A stretch of 32,144 nt of DNA from Deltaproteobacteria bacterium (GTDB taxonomy: Bacteria; Desulfobacterota; Syntrophia; Syntrophales; Smithellaceae), in NCBI GenBank assembly GCA_022703375.1, contig JAKLDS010000028.1, positions 1 through 32,144 on the forward strand. Reading direction: 5' to 3'. This document shows, piece by piece, positions 8,075-15,597 of the stretch. Both the position numbers and the translations under genes were made by a program. The notes beneath the pieces are model-generated. The model was not told the origin of the DNA and did not search any database. It worked only from the letters and a program-made list of their open reading frames with translations. Numbering within the stretch: position 1 is the first letter of the stretch; each line of letters opens with the position of its first letter.

Positions 8075-8086
8075 GGTTTAATGCCC

Positions 8087-8935
8087 CTACCTGGCGGTTG
8101 CCGCTTGGTGCGCCGCCAGATACAAATCGTTGCTCTTTTTGAAGAGCACGCCCAAATACGGAATATTGCCGGGTTTCATATTTTTCAATTGAAAATCGGG
8201 GTCGGATTGCAGCGCGCGAATCCAGTTGATCAACTCACGGGTAGCCGGTTTTTTCTCGACACCGCGCACTTCCCGCAGTTTATAGAAAGATTCAAGGCAG
8301 GAAGCGGCAAGATCGTTGTTAATATCGGGAAAATGCACGCCGATAATCCGGCGCATTAAATCGCGATTAGGGAAAGCAATGTGATGAAAATTGCAGCGTC
8401 CCAGAAAAGGATCGGATAAATCTTTTTTGGCATTGGAAGTGATTACTACTACCGGCCGATGTTTGGCCGAAACCGTCTGATCAACTTCCATAATATCAAA
8501 CTGCATCTGGTCAAGAATGTCGAGCATGTCATCCTGAAAATCCGTATCGGCCTTGTCGACTTCATCAATCAAAAGAACAACTTTTTTCTCGGCGACAAAA
8601 GCCTGCCCGATCTTGCCCATCTTGATATATTCGGAAATATTGCTGACATCGCGGCCGGAATCTCTAAAACGGCTGTCGTTAAGGCGCGTCAGTGTGTCAT
8701 ACTGGTAGAGCGCATCTACCAGCTTCATGCTGGATTTGACGTTGAGCACGATGAGCGGCATATGCAGGCTTTCCGCAATCGCATGCGCCAGCATTGTTTT
8801 TCCCGTGCCCGGTTCTCCCTTGAGCAACAGCGGCATTTCCAGCGCCATCGAGATATTCACTATCTTGGCCAATTCTTCATCGAGAACATAACGCGCCGCC
8901 CCGCGAAATTTGGCCGGACGATTATCTGCTGTCAT
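8087..8935 (-). CDS. MoxR-family AAA+ ATPase
   Basis: This 282-residue AAA+ ATPase is of the MoxR group, which remodels or activates protein complexes with a VWA partner. Walker A is G40-EPGTGKT-47, Walker B is LLIDE (121-125) within VVLLIDEVDKAD, sensor 1 is VVITSNAKKDL, and the arginine-finger region is DPFLGRCNFHHIAFP. The length fits the single-domain form (about 280-330). The start ATG has AGGAGTTG upstream. The probable partner gene (VWA, 7636-6443) is downstream on the same strand, separated by the GIY-YIG/repeat unit that has apparently landed in the operon. Its client is unknown; the adjacent thiol-redox genes suggest a redox enzyme. Confidence 0.9.
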   Translation of the reverse strand: MTADNRPAKFRGAARYVLDEELAKIVNISMALEMPLLLKGEPGTGKTMLAHAIAESLHMPLIVLNVKSSMKLVDALYQYDTLTRLNDSRFRDSGRDVSNISEYIKMGKIGQAFVAEKKVVLLIDEVDKADTDFQDDMLDILDQMQFDIMEVDQTVSAKHRPVVVITSNAKKDLSDPFLGRCNFHHIAFPNRDLMRRIIGVHFPDINNDLAASCLESFYKLREVRGVEKKPATRELINWIRALQSDPDFQLKNMKPGNIPYLGVLFKKSNDLYLAAHQAATAR

Positions 8936-9291
8936 AAAAACAACTCCTAATGAGACCCAATTTTAGGGAAGAAAGTGTATCTAAGCGTGCAGGTCGAATT
9001 ACACCGCAAATCTGCGGTAAATTATCCCGCGAATGCGGGATTGTGAAAGCCGATTCCGGAACATATCGATTAACTATTATGTCCCCACGCCTCAGGCATT
9101 CGCCCGACTTCGTTTTAATTCCCGCCCACCATACCCTATAAAGGGCACAAGGGGTCGGGAAAACTTTCATTATCTTTGCGAAACGACTCTCCTTCGTCGT
9201 AGTAATCTGTCCTTCGTTTGGTTACCCTGCTCGACTGGACAATCCATCTGGATGTATTGGGAATAACGGTAACCAATATCTCCTGATTAAT
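8936..9291. other. 356-bp intergenic region with two tandem hairpins
   Basis: No credible gene was found. Two small perfect hairpins stand side by side: ACCGCA-AATC-TGCGGT (9003-9018) and ATCCCGC-GAAT-GCGGGAT (9024-9041). They could end transcripts of the thioesterase operon, but no U-tract follows. The remainder (about 9060-9280) has only short frames without domain character and may be remnant DNA. A moxR promoter must lie here, but I cannot place one with confidence. Confidence 0.5.
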
Positions 9292-9705
9292 TTATAACGC
9301 CTTGGCTTCTTCCTGCAGGGCAATATCCTCGGGTGATTTAGGAGTGATGACGATACCATGAGGGAATGCTTTAGCATCTTTATCTACACAGACAAAAGTG
9401 ATAAACCCGCGCACTATTTCGTCTTCGGCTTTACCGAACATATGAATCAGAGCCACAAGATGGGTCCTGCCGGCGTCAATGACTTTGCTTTCGAAACGGA
9501 CGATTTCTCCCATATTAACAGGGCGGGCGAATGTTATCCCGTGGATGTTTCTGCATACGATATTTTCCGGAGGAATGCAACCGGCAGCAGCGATAAAGCC
9601 GGCTTCAACAAACCATTCACTGTTGCGACCGGCAAAGAGAGTACCGTGATGATTTAAATCTTCACTTTTTACGAGATGGTGGGTGATAAATGTTTTCGGT
9701 TTCAT
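9292..9705 (-). CDS. Acyl-CoA thioesterase, hot-dog fold (YciA/BACH-like)
   Basis: This 137-residue single hot-dog protein is predicted to hydrolyse acyl-CoA to free acid and CoA in the cytosol. The motif LNHHGTLFAGRNSEWFVEAG (about 17-36) matches the N-x2-G-x-x-x-G helix-cap signature with the catalytic acidic residue region. ITFARPVNMGEIVRFESKV is the typical second strand pair. Length is normal for the family. AAAGGGAC precedes the ATG. It starts 22 bp after the DUF6125-like gene, so the two are probably co-transcribed. Substrate chain length cannot be read. Given the acyl-CoA genes elsewhere in the window it may recycle CoA. Confidence 0.85.
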   Translation of the reverse strand: MKPKTFITHHLVKSEDLNHHGTLFAGRNSEWFVEAGFIAAAGCIPPENIVCRNIHGITFARPVNMGEIVRFESKVIDAGRTHLVALIHMFGKAEDEIVRGFITFVCVDKDAKAFPHGIVITPKSPEDIALQEEAKAL

Positions 9706-9727
9706 TTTTCTGTCCCTTTTCTCCTAT

Positions 9728-10480
9728 TCACATTTTTTCCGGCAAACAAAACCGCCAGCTGCAAAACCATTCCGCGGGATGCGGATCGGGCGGGCAGCCG
9801 AGGCATTCTACTTTGATCCGCGAATCAATTGTCTCGGCAAAGGTCCGGTATTCCACCAATCCTCCCGACTTGCAGGGATAATCTTCCAGACCTTTGCGTT
9901 TGCGCGCTGATTGCACACGGCAATCATTCATTTGAAAAATGAAACTGGACGGAGTCTCGTCGATTATCGATTGAATATTAATGCGCCCGTAAACCCGAAA
10001 GCGCAGAGCTTGTTTCAGGCCATCGAGTCCCGCCTGTTCGGGCAGCCTGAGAAACTTTTTAATCGACGAGGCTTCAAACGGTGAAAAGCGCGCCCAGCAG
10101 GAATCATTGCAGCGCTTTGCTTCCCACAACCCATAATGTGCTTCCACAGTTTGAAACCAAACACCGTCGCCCGCAAGCCAGCTTTTGCCCAACTCTTCCA
10201 TAATCTTTAAAAGCTCAGTTTTATCCTTGGATAGAAGCGCCGCCGGAACTCCGTCTTCAACCTCGAAGCCGAATATCTCCGAGAGTCTTTTAATCTGGAT
10301 GGGATAACTTTTTTTCCATGCCTCATCCATCATTTCCAGCGCTTTAGGCATACCCAGTTGATGCTCCACTTCATTAAACCAGAGCGTGTGATGGACAATC
10401 GTCCGATGCAGCAGATCAATTATCAACTTAGCCATTTCATTCGGGCCTAAATCTTCGGGACTTTCTATCTTCATGTTCAT
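9728..10480 (-). CDS. DUF6125-like Cys-rich protein with an internal duplication
   Basis: This 250-residue soluble protein has no assigned reaction; I associate it with DUF6125/L-2-amino-thiazoline-4-carboxylate-hydrolase-like proteins from memory. Two helical modules repeat: residues 22-67 (HHTLWFNEVEHQLGMPKAL...AWKKSYPIQIKRL) and 96-143 (AGDGVWFQTVEAHYGLWEA...WARFSPFEASSIKKF). Each has a WF-x2-VE core and an AW/WA helix. The C-terminal third has Cys at 187, 203, 226, 229, 240 and 245, including CLGCP, which could hold a metal or cluster. A second in-frame Met lies two codons in; AGGATG sits before the first. It is probably the first gene of an operon with the thioesterase. Confidence 0.7.
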   Translation of the reverse strand: MNMKIESPEDLGPNEMAKLIIDLLHRTIVHHTLWFNEVEHQLGMPKALEMMDEAWKKSYPIQIKRLSEIFGFEVEDGVPAALLSKDKTELLKIMEELGKSWLAGDGVWFQTVEAHYGLWEAKRCNDSCWARFSPFEASSIKKFLRLPEQAGLDGLKQALRFRVYGRINIQSIIDETPSSFIFQMNDCRVQSARKRKGLEDYPCKSGGLVEYRTFAETIDSRIKVECLGCPPDPHPAEWFCSWRFCLPEKM

Positions 10481-10568
10481 ATCATCCTATCTTAATAATA
10501 TTATACTTGCTTAATAGCATTTTTTAAAGCGCATAAAAACAGGAAATGTATATTTATATAAAAACAGC

Positions 10569-10597
10569 TTGACATTTATCACTTAGAAGAGTAATGT
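10569..10597 (+). promoter_or_regulatory. Promoter upstream of the cold-shock gene
   Basis: TTGACA (10569-10574), a 17-nt spacer and TAATGT (10592-10597) form a good sigma-70-like promoter. It would give a leader of about 160 nt before the csp start, the usual long-leader design of cspA-type genes. Confidence 0.65.
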
Positions 10598-10672
10598 TCC
10601 TGCCAACTGAGTATCCTGATTTTTTAAGGACACGTCAAGAGTTGAATTGAGACATTTTGAAGTACAAAGGTG

Positions 10673-10707
10673 AGCCACCAAGTTCTTTAGAGTCTGGTGG
10701 CTTTTTT
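10673..10707 (+). terminator. Rho-independent terminator-like hairpin inside the csp leader
   Basis: AGCCACCA (10673-10680) and TGGTGGCT (10695-10702) form a perfect 8-bp stem with a 14-nt loop, followed by six T (10702-10707). It lies between the promoter and the cold-shock start codon. It could be an attenuator or the end of a separate small RNA of about 100 nt. GGTG-AGC-CACC (about 10669-10679) could form a competing hairpin. Confidence 0.7.
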
Positions 10708-10764
10708 AGTTCTGCATAGTGCTGGTTCGACTTGAAAAATTTTGAGGAAAGGAGGATTAACGCT

Positions 10765-10965
10765 ATGTCAGAAGGTAAAGTAAAGTGGTTTAATGAACGC
10801 AAAGGCTTCGGTTTCATCGAACAAGAAGGCGGAAACGATGTTTTCGTTCATTTCAGCGCCATTCAGGGCAGCGGTTTCAAGACTTTAGTCGAGGGACAGC
10901 AGGTAAGCTTTGATATTCAGCAGGGCAAAAAAGGCCCGGAAGCGGAAAATGTCAAAGCTCTTTAA
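10765..10965 (+). CDS. Cold-shock domain protein (CspA family)
   Basis: This 66-residue single cold-shock (OB-fold) protein binds single-stranded RNA or DNA, melting structure as an RNA chaperone. RNP1 is KGFGFI (13-18) and RNP2 is VFVHF (26-30); length and the GKVKWFN opening are typical. I start at ATG 10765 because AAAGGAGG lies 10 nt upstream; an upstream in-frame ATG at 10732 lies before that site. The long leader contains a terminator-like hairpin, so expression may be set by attenuation. A GC-rich hairpin follows the gene. Confidence 0.95.
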   Translation: MSEGKVKWFNERKGFGFIEQEGGNDVFVHFSAIQGSGFKTLVEGQQVSFDIQQGKKGPEAENVKAL

Positions 10966-10987
10966 TTAATCGGTAACTAAATTATGA

Positions 10988-11015
10988 GCTCCGGTTTGTG
11001 CAAACAGGCCGGAGC
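10988..11015 (+). terminator. Hairpin downstream of the csp gene
   Basis: GCTCCGG (10988-10994) and CCGGAGC (11009-11015) form a perfect 7-bp GC-rich stem with a 14-nt loop. No clear U-tract follows, so it may be a weak terminator or a 3'-end stabiliser. Confidence 0.45.
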
Positions 11016-11064
11016 GAATATTATCTCCCGTTTCCATATTGATAAGAAAAAGACTCCCTGATAT

Positions 11065-11997
11065 TTGCTGAATATGCAAGCACCCTTTCGCTTAAACGAT
11101 ATTTTGCTTATCACCGTGGTTATTACATCAATGGCAGCCGCCATTATTTTTCCCGATTTCGGCTCTTTATTCCAGGTACTGCCCGTCTATTGTGTAATGG
11201 CCAATTTTTTCCTCAGCTACCTTTCCATTGATTTTGCATCAGTCTGGCAGGCGCTCTCCGGCCACGGCAGACAAATCCTGAGCTTCACGGCGCTGAAGCT
11301 GATTATTTTGCCGGTTATCCTGTTTTATGTCTTATCTTTTATCGCCCCGTCTTACGCACTTTCCGCCCTGCTGCTGACAGGCGTTTCCACCGGCGTAACC
11401 GCCCCGTTCATATCAAATATTGTGCGGGGCAACAGCTCGCTCGTCCTCGTGGTCGTTGTGATTACATCCGCGCTGGCGCCCTTTACACTGCCGGCGCTCG
11501 TTAAAATCGTCGTCGCCCGGGAAGCGGCAATTTCCTTTTTTTCCATGATTCGCATGCTGGCCATGGTGATTTTTATCCCGATCATCGCCGTGGAAATTAT
11601 CCGAATACTGCTGCCGAAAGCAGTCGCTCCTTTACTTAAAATACAGTTTCCCGTATCCCTGTTGCTGTTCGCCTTAATTAATCTGGGCGTTTTCTACCGC
11701 TACGCGCCTTTCTTTAAAAAGGAACCGAGCGCGATTATTCTGGCCAGCGTGGTTGCCTTTGGGCTCGCGGCAATCTACTATATTATCGGAATTTTCTTTT
11801 TCCGGAAAAGCACGCTCGCCAATCAGATAGCCGGCGCTGTCATGCTGGGAAATCTGAACAATGTACTGGTGATTGTTTTTTCCTCGCAGTTTTTCGGACC
11901 GGTGGAACCGCTGGTCGCCGCCATGTATATGGTACCCTACTTTGTGCTGGTAATTCCCCTGCGCTACTATCATCACCGCAAAACAGCAGATCAATAA
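11065..11997 (+). CDS. BASS/SBF-type (bile acid:sodium symporter-like) membrane transporter
   Basis: This integral membrane protein of about 307-310 residues has nine to ten hydrophobic helices, for example DILLITVVITSMAAAIIF and LSALLLTGVSTGVTAPF. The helix pair with GVSTGVTAPF and the later GAVMLGNLNNVLVIVFSS has the broken, polar-residue-rich look of the crossover helices in bile acid:sodium symporter-like carriers. The substrate is unknown; organic anions are usual in the family. The start is uncertain between TTG at 11065 and ATG at 11074 (MQAPFRLND); neither has a good Shine-Dalgarno. It is co-directional with csp and ywbE, but function links are not evident. Confidence 0.75.
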   Translation: MLNMQAPFRLNDILLITVVITSMAAAIIFPDFGSLFQVLPVYCVMANFFLSYLSIDFASVWQALSGHGRQILSFTALKLIILPVILFYVLSFIAPSYALSALLLTGVSTGVTAPFISNIVRGNSSLVLVVVVITSALAPFTLPALVKIVVAREAAISFFSMIRMLAMVIFIPIIAVEIIRILLPKAVAPLLKIQFPVSLLLFALINLGVFYRYAPFFKKEPSAIILASVVAFGLAAIYYIIGIFFFRKSTLANQIAGAVMLGNLNNVLVIVFSSQFFGPVEPLVAAMYMVPYFVLVIPLRYYHHRKTADQ

Positions 11998-12024
11998 TAA
12001 GGATACGTCACGAGGATTCGTTTA

Positions 12025-12216
12025 ATGGATGGTAAAAATCGCGCCGCAATCAGAATCGGCGCGCAGGTAAAAATTGTGCAGAAGCAGGATCAGCGCACAG
12101 GTAAACTTACGGAAGGCGTCGTTCAGAATATTCTCACAAATTCAGAACAGCACCCCCACGGCATCAAAGTGCGCCTGCAAAGCGGCATAGTCGGAAGGGT
12201 AAAGGAAATCATCTGA
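12025..12216 (+). CDS. ywbE: YwbE family protein (DUF2196)
   Basis: This 63-residue basic protein matches the YwbE family along its whole length: IRIGAQVKIVQKQDQRTGKL, ILTNSEQHPHGIKVRL and VGRVKEII are its three signature blocks. The fold is expected to be a small SH3/KOW-like beta barrel. Function is unknown, and RNA binding is only a guess. It follows the transporter gene by 27 bp on the same strand. Confidence 0.9.
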   Translation: MDGKNRAAIRIGAQVKIVQKQDQRTGKLTEGVVQNILTNSEQHPHGIKVRLQSGIVGRVKEII

Positions 12217-12318
12217 CGGCCATGCAAGGCGCCGGCTTTGCCGGAATTATTGAAATCAATAACTGCCTGCCGGGCCAGATTCCGTTTATTCAGTCTGATT
12301 GGGGAAAGGGCTGCCTCG

Positions 12319-13059
12319 CTACTTTGCGGGTTTTTTCATTGCTTCCGATACATTGTCCAGCGCTTCCGCGGCGCGCACGGTATTATCCTTGAGTTCAAAG
12401 GTTTTAATCTCGCCGGTCAGGGGATCAAATTCAATCCGATGTGAATTATTTTGAAAGGCGCCGTTTACGATTTCCACACCGGCCAGCCTGCCGCATTGCA
12501 TTACCTCGATATGGCTCGATGAAACAAGCGTATCCTTTGTTATCTCCAGCTTGCACTGAGCGGGTATCCGATAGTAAAGCGCGTCCGGCCCGGCGGATTG
12601 CAGTTCTTGCGACGCCAGGCTGCAGTTGCTGATTGTGTAGGACAGTTTATTTTCTTCCAGCCATGTTTGAAATTGATTGCGGAAGGCATCATTATCGCCG
12701 CTTGTATTGAACCATTTGGTAAACGGGGCGCTATCCAGAACAATGTCGCCGAAGCTGTCGCATTTCCCCGACTCAATAACCAGCGGCTTTCTGTACTGGA
12801 TGGTGAGGTGTTTATCGAGCTCGGCCAAACGATCTTTTGTCTTCTTGATGACATTTTCAATATCCTGAATTTTTTCCGGCATACCTTCCCGTTTTTCCGC
12901 CAACTGCGCTTCGGCTTGATAGAGTTTCTTTTTCATCGAACTGAGATGGCCCAGCAGAAAATCATATTCATCAAGAGTGTCTTTTGTCAGCTGATTGCAG
13001 ATGCCGCCGTCTCTGGCATCGGACTCTCGCGATTTATCAAGCTGAAAGGACCTGATCAT
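12319..13059 (-). CDS. Hypothetical protein with coiled coil, 5' end uncertain or truncated
   Basis: I do not recognise the family. From the ATG at 13059 the product is about 246 residues. A charged coiled-coil region (about 35-80, SSMKKKLYQAEAQLAEKREG onward) is followed by a globular part with cysteines and a C-terminal block HRIEFDPLTGEIKTFELKDN. In-frame codons continue upstream to about 13260 but run antisense over an RluA-type fragment. The stretch just before the ATG (LSLASTLFASSRSLGQ) resembles the end of a signal peptide. This suggests the true N-terminus was a Sec signal, now lost or altered at a junction near 13110. No good Shine-Dalgarno supports any start. It may be secreted or a pseudogene. 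Confidence 0.5.
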   Translation of the reverse strand: MIRSFQLDKSRESDARDGGICNQLTKDTLDEYDFLLGHLSSMKKKLYQAEAQLAEKREGMPEKIQDIENVIKKTKDRLAELDKHLTIQYRKPLVIESGKCDSFGDIVLDSAPFTKWFNTSGDNDAFRNQFQTWLEENKLSYTISNCSLASQELQSAGPDALYYRIPAQCKLEITKDTLVSSSHIEVMQCGRLAGVEIVNGAFQNNSHRIEFDPLTGEIKTFELKDNTVRAAEALDNVSEAMKKPAK

Positions 13060-13111
13060 ATGTGTCTGACCAAGCGAACGGCTGGATGCAAAAAGAGTCG
13101 AGGCAAGGCTA

Positions 13112-13636
13112 AGCAGCGATAAGTTGGCGGGCAGCACACTGGCGGCCTCACTGAAACAGGCAACCAAGGAGTATCTCGCCCTGGTGCACGGCAATTTTCC
13201 CGCCGGGGAGATGGTCATTGACCTGCCTCTGGGCCGGGATGGTGAAGCCGCCGTGAGCAAGAAACGCAGGGCATGGCCGGGCGGAACACAAAGCGCCGTG
13301 ACGCGGTTTAAAAAAGTACTGACCGCCGGCGATATTTCTCTTGTTCAGTGTTACCCGCAAACGGGGAGACAAAACCAGATACGCGCCCACCTGCTGACCG
13401 CCGGTTTCCCGATTGTCGGCGATAAGCTCTACGGCAGGGATGAAAATGCTTTCCTGATATTTATCAAACAGGGTTTCACCGCCGAACTGGCCTCGCGCCT
13501 TTTGCTGCCGCGTTCTGCTTTGCACTCCGCCAAACTTACCTTTTTGCACCCACGGAACAAAAAAGAGATGATTATACGAGCGCCCCTCCCCCGCATGTTT
13601 TCCAATTTTATCCGTTCGCAAAGAAATCAGAGCTGA
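13112..13636 (+). pseudogene. RluA-family pseudouridine synthase, 5'-truncated
   Basis: From about SSDKLAGSTLAASLKQATKE the frame matches the C-terminal half of RluA/RluD-type 23S rRNA or tRNA pseudouridine synthases. KEYLALVHGNFP, RFKKVL, and the hallmark QTGRQNQIRAHLLTAGFPIV (family: TGRTHQIRxHL) and GDKLYGRDE are all present. The S4-like N-terminal region and the catalytic HRLDxxTSG loop with its Asp are absent. Upstream in frame there is only ERLDAKRVEARL and then a TGA at 13067. Without the catalytic loop the product cannot be an active synthase. Its 5' end collides with the opposite-strand hypothetical gene, which also looks 5'-truncated. Confidence 0.75.
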
Positions 13637-13713
13637 TCAAGACGTCTATCGGCGCCGGCAAATTCTTTCAGCAGAAAGCTGAAATCAGGAAACGCGGCCC
13701 GAAAAATATCCGC

Positions 13714-13758
13714 AAAAAAATTTCGGAATTTTTTGTTTTCCGAAATTTAATTTTTTTT
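13714..13758. terminator. Bidirectional rho-independent terminator-like hairpin
   Basis: AAATTTCGGAA (13718-13728) and TTCCGAAATTT (13738-13748) form a perfect 11-bp stem with a 9-nt loop. An A-run precedes it (13714-13717) and eight T follow (13751-13758), so it could stop transcription in either direction. It separates the RluA remnant from the ATP-grasp gene. Confidence 0.75.
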
Positions 13759-13788
13759 AAAAAAATCCGATAAAAATGCAAAATATTC

Positions 13789-13816
13789 TTGGAATATTTT
13801 TTAAATCATGTATAGT
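13789..13816 (+). promoter_or_regulatory. Promoter of the ATP-grasp gene
   Basis: TTGGAA (13789-13794), a 16-nt A/T-rich spacer and TATAGT (13811-13816). It lies just after the terminator and gives a leader of about 80 nt before the GTG start at 13903. Confidence 0.6.
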
Positions 13817-13902
13817 AAAAAAAGTTTCAGCAGGAATGTACCGAAGTTTTAAAAAGAACGGAAGCATAGCGAGGTAGCGATTCAAATTTTGGAGGTGACA
13901 TA

Positions 13903-14970
13903 GTGCCGGTGGACATCCAGCCCGCGAAAATTCCGGTAATATTGCTTTACAACGTTGATCCGGACTGGACGCAAGATGAAAAAGACGAAGTGATTCAGCT
14001 GACCACGCAGCTGGGTCAGGTATTGATTGACGCGGGACATCAGACTGTTCTTGTTCCCGTGACGGATGATGACGTCGCCAGTCATCTCGATCGTTTCGAT
14101 CCCGCCGATTATATTGTTTTTAACTGGTGCGAATGTCTTCCCGGCATTGAACACAGCGAATGGCTGGTTGCCAAACAGCTGGAACTTCTCAATTTTACTT
14201 TCACCGGTGCCGATTCCGATACGCTGGCTCTGACTCAGGACAAATTTCGTGTCAAAGCCATCCTTGATCAGGCCCAGATTCCAACGCCGGCCTGGCATAT
14301 TTTTTATTCCCCGGAAAAATGCGAGTGGGACAAATATCCTGCAATTGTCAAGCCGATGAACGAACATTGCTCAGCCGGCATTACATCGGATGCTGTCGTG
14401 CTGAATCATGCGGAGTTACGGGATCGTATATCCTTCGTTCTCAATCAATATAACCAACCGGCCCTGGTGGAAGATTTCATTGACGGGCGGGAATTTCATG
14501 TGTCTGTCTGGGGCAATGAAGTCCTGACCATTCTGCCCCCCGTGGAAATGGATTTTTCCTTTTTCGGCAACATCAGAGATCGTTTATGCACCTATGACTC
14601 CAAATTCATCCCCGGCTCGGAACATTATGAAAAAATCGATACATTGCTGCCTTCTTCCCTGACGAGCGAAGAAACCGAGGCGCTGGAGCAGGTTTGCAAG
14701 AGCGCTTACCGGGCTTTAGGATGCCGGGATTACGCGCGCCTGGACATCCGGCTGCGGGATAACATATTTTATGTTCTGGATATCAATCCCAATGCTGATA
14801 TCAGCATGAATGCCAGCATGGCGAGTGCCGCCGAAGAGACCGGAATAGACTACGCTCAGATGAGCAGCCTTATTGTGCGCATGGCCGCCCGGAGGCACCC
14901 GGCCTGGAACAAAGCGCAAAAAACACCTCGCAAGAGAAAAAGAAGCAATGCCAAGATTCTTGTCGAATAG
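13903..14970 (+). CDS. ATP-grasp ligase related to D-alanine--D-alanine ligase
   Basis: This 355-residue cytosolic ATP-grasp enzyme should join a carboxylate to an amine through an acyl-phosphate. An N-terminal Rossmann-like region (DYIVFNWCECLPGIEHSEWL) precedes the ATP-grasp core: LTQDKFRVKAIL, YPAIVKPMNEHCSAGI (ATP-binding lysine), PALVEDFIDGREFHVSVWG, and the metal-binding block YARLDIRL...VLDINPNADIS. This is the DdlA/B architecture, but the Ddl omega-loop sequence is different and the C-terminus carries a basic tail (KTPRKRKRSNAK). The peptide or amino-acid substrate is therefore uncertain; it may make a dipeptide or a modified peptide. The GTG start is supported by GGAGGTGA. It stands alone between a terminator and a pseudogene, with its own promoter. 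Confidence 0.82.
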   Translation: MPVDIQPAKIPVILLYNVDPDWTQDEKDEVIQLTTQLGQVLIDAGHQTVLVPVTDDDVASHLDRFDPADYIVFNWCECLPGIEHSEWLVAKQLELLNFTFTGADSDTLALTQDKFRVKAILDQAQIPTPAWHIFYSPEKCEWDKYPAIVKPMNEHCSAGITSDAVVLNHAELRDRISFVLNQYNQPALVEDFIDGREFHVSVWGNEVLTILPPVEMDFSFFGNIRDRLCTYDSKFIPGSEHYEKIDTLLPSSLTSEETEALEQVCKSAYRALGCRDYARLDIRLRDNIFYVLDINPNADISMNASMASAAEETGIDYAQMSSLIVRMAARRHPAWNKAQKTPRKRKRSNAKILVE

Positions 14971-15119
14971 TCAAAACCAAACCGTTATTCTATTCAATTA
15001 GCGCTGCTCTATTTGCTGAATCTTTTCCGTTTTCCTCAGGCGGCGGAAGATACAGGCAAGATATCAATTGGCGACGAATAACATGGTAAACACTGGAAGG
15101 AAGAAGGAGGGCAATTCTT

Positions 15120-15597
15120 GTGGCCGGAATCGAACTTAATATTTAGGCGCCCGATTTTACTCTGAACGCTTTTGAAGGCAGGAGCGTCACTATTTCCAGT
15201 TTCTTCGGTCAGAAAAATGTCCTGGTTGTTTTCAATCGCGGTTTTTTCTAATCATTCTGCCGCAGGCCTATGGCGCAGTTGCGCCGGAATTATCAACAGT
15301 TTGCCGGGCTGGATACTCAGATAATCGTTGTCGGCCTTGAGAAAGCGGCGGCTTTTCGCGAATACTGGAAGAAGGAAGATTTGCCGTTTATCGGTTTGCC
15401 TGATCCGGAACATCATGTCTCAAAATTGTACGGTCAGGAGGTCAAACTGTTCAAGCTGGGACGGCGACCGGCGCAAATGCTGATTATAAAGCCGGCAAAG
15501 TGAGATTTGTGCATTACGGCCATTCCATGTCGGATATCCCGCCAAATCAAGAAATAATAACTTTGATCGCAAAACAACTATTGTCGAAAAAGCCTGC
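15120..15597 (+). pseudogene. Decayed peroxiredoxin-like (AhpC/TSA, redoxin) gene
   Basis: In one frame the sequence reads VAGIELNI*APDFTLNAFEG, then NVLVVFNRGFF*SFCRRPM, then PLPDPEHHVSKLYGQEVKL-like text, and stops at KPAK*. Shifting by one base at about 15487 continues the family as KAGKVRFVHYGHSMSDIPP. There are thus a TAG at 15144, a TAA at 15249 and a one-base deletion near 15487. Intact relatives have RGFWCPFCRRxM, so the TAA sits exactly at the first catalytic residue. An AGGAGG site remains upstream (about 15104). The 77-residue piece from ATG 15270 could still be translated but lacks the active site. Homology fades after about 15597. Confidence 0.85.

Noticed and set aside
12598-13122. 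174-residue plus-strand frame
   Set aside because: Antisense to the coiled-coil hypothetical gene; low-complexity hydrophobic text without homology. The minus frame has better protein character.
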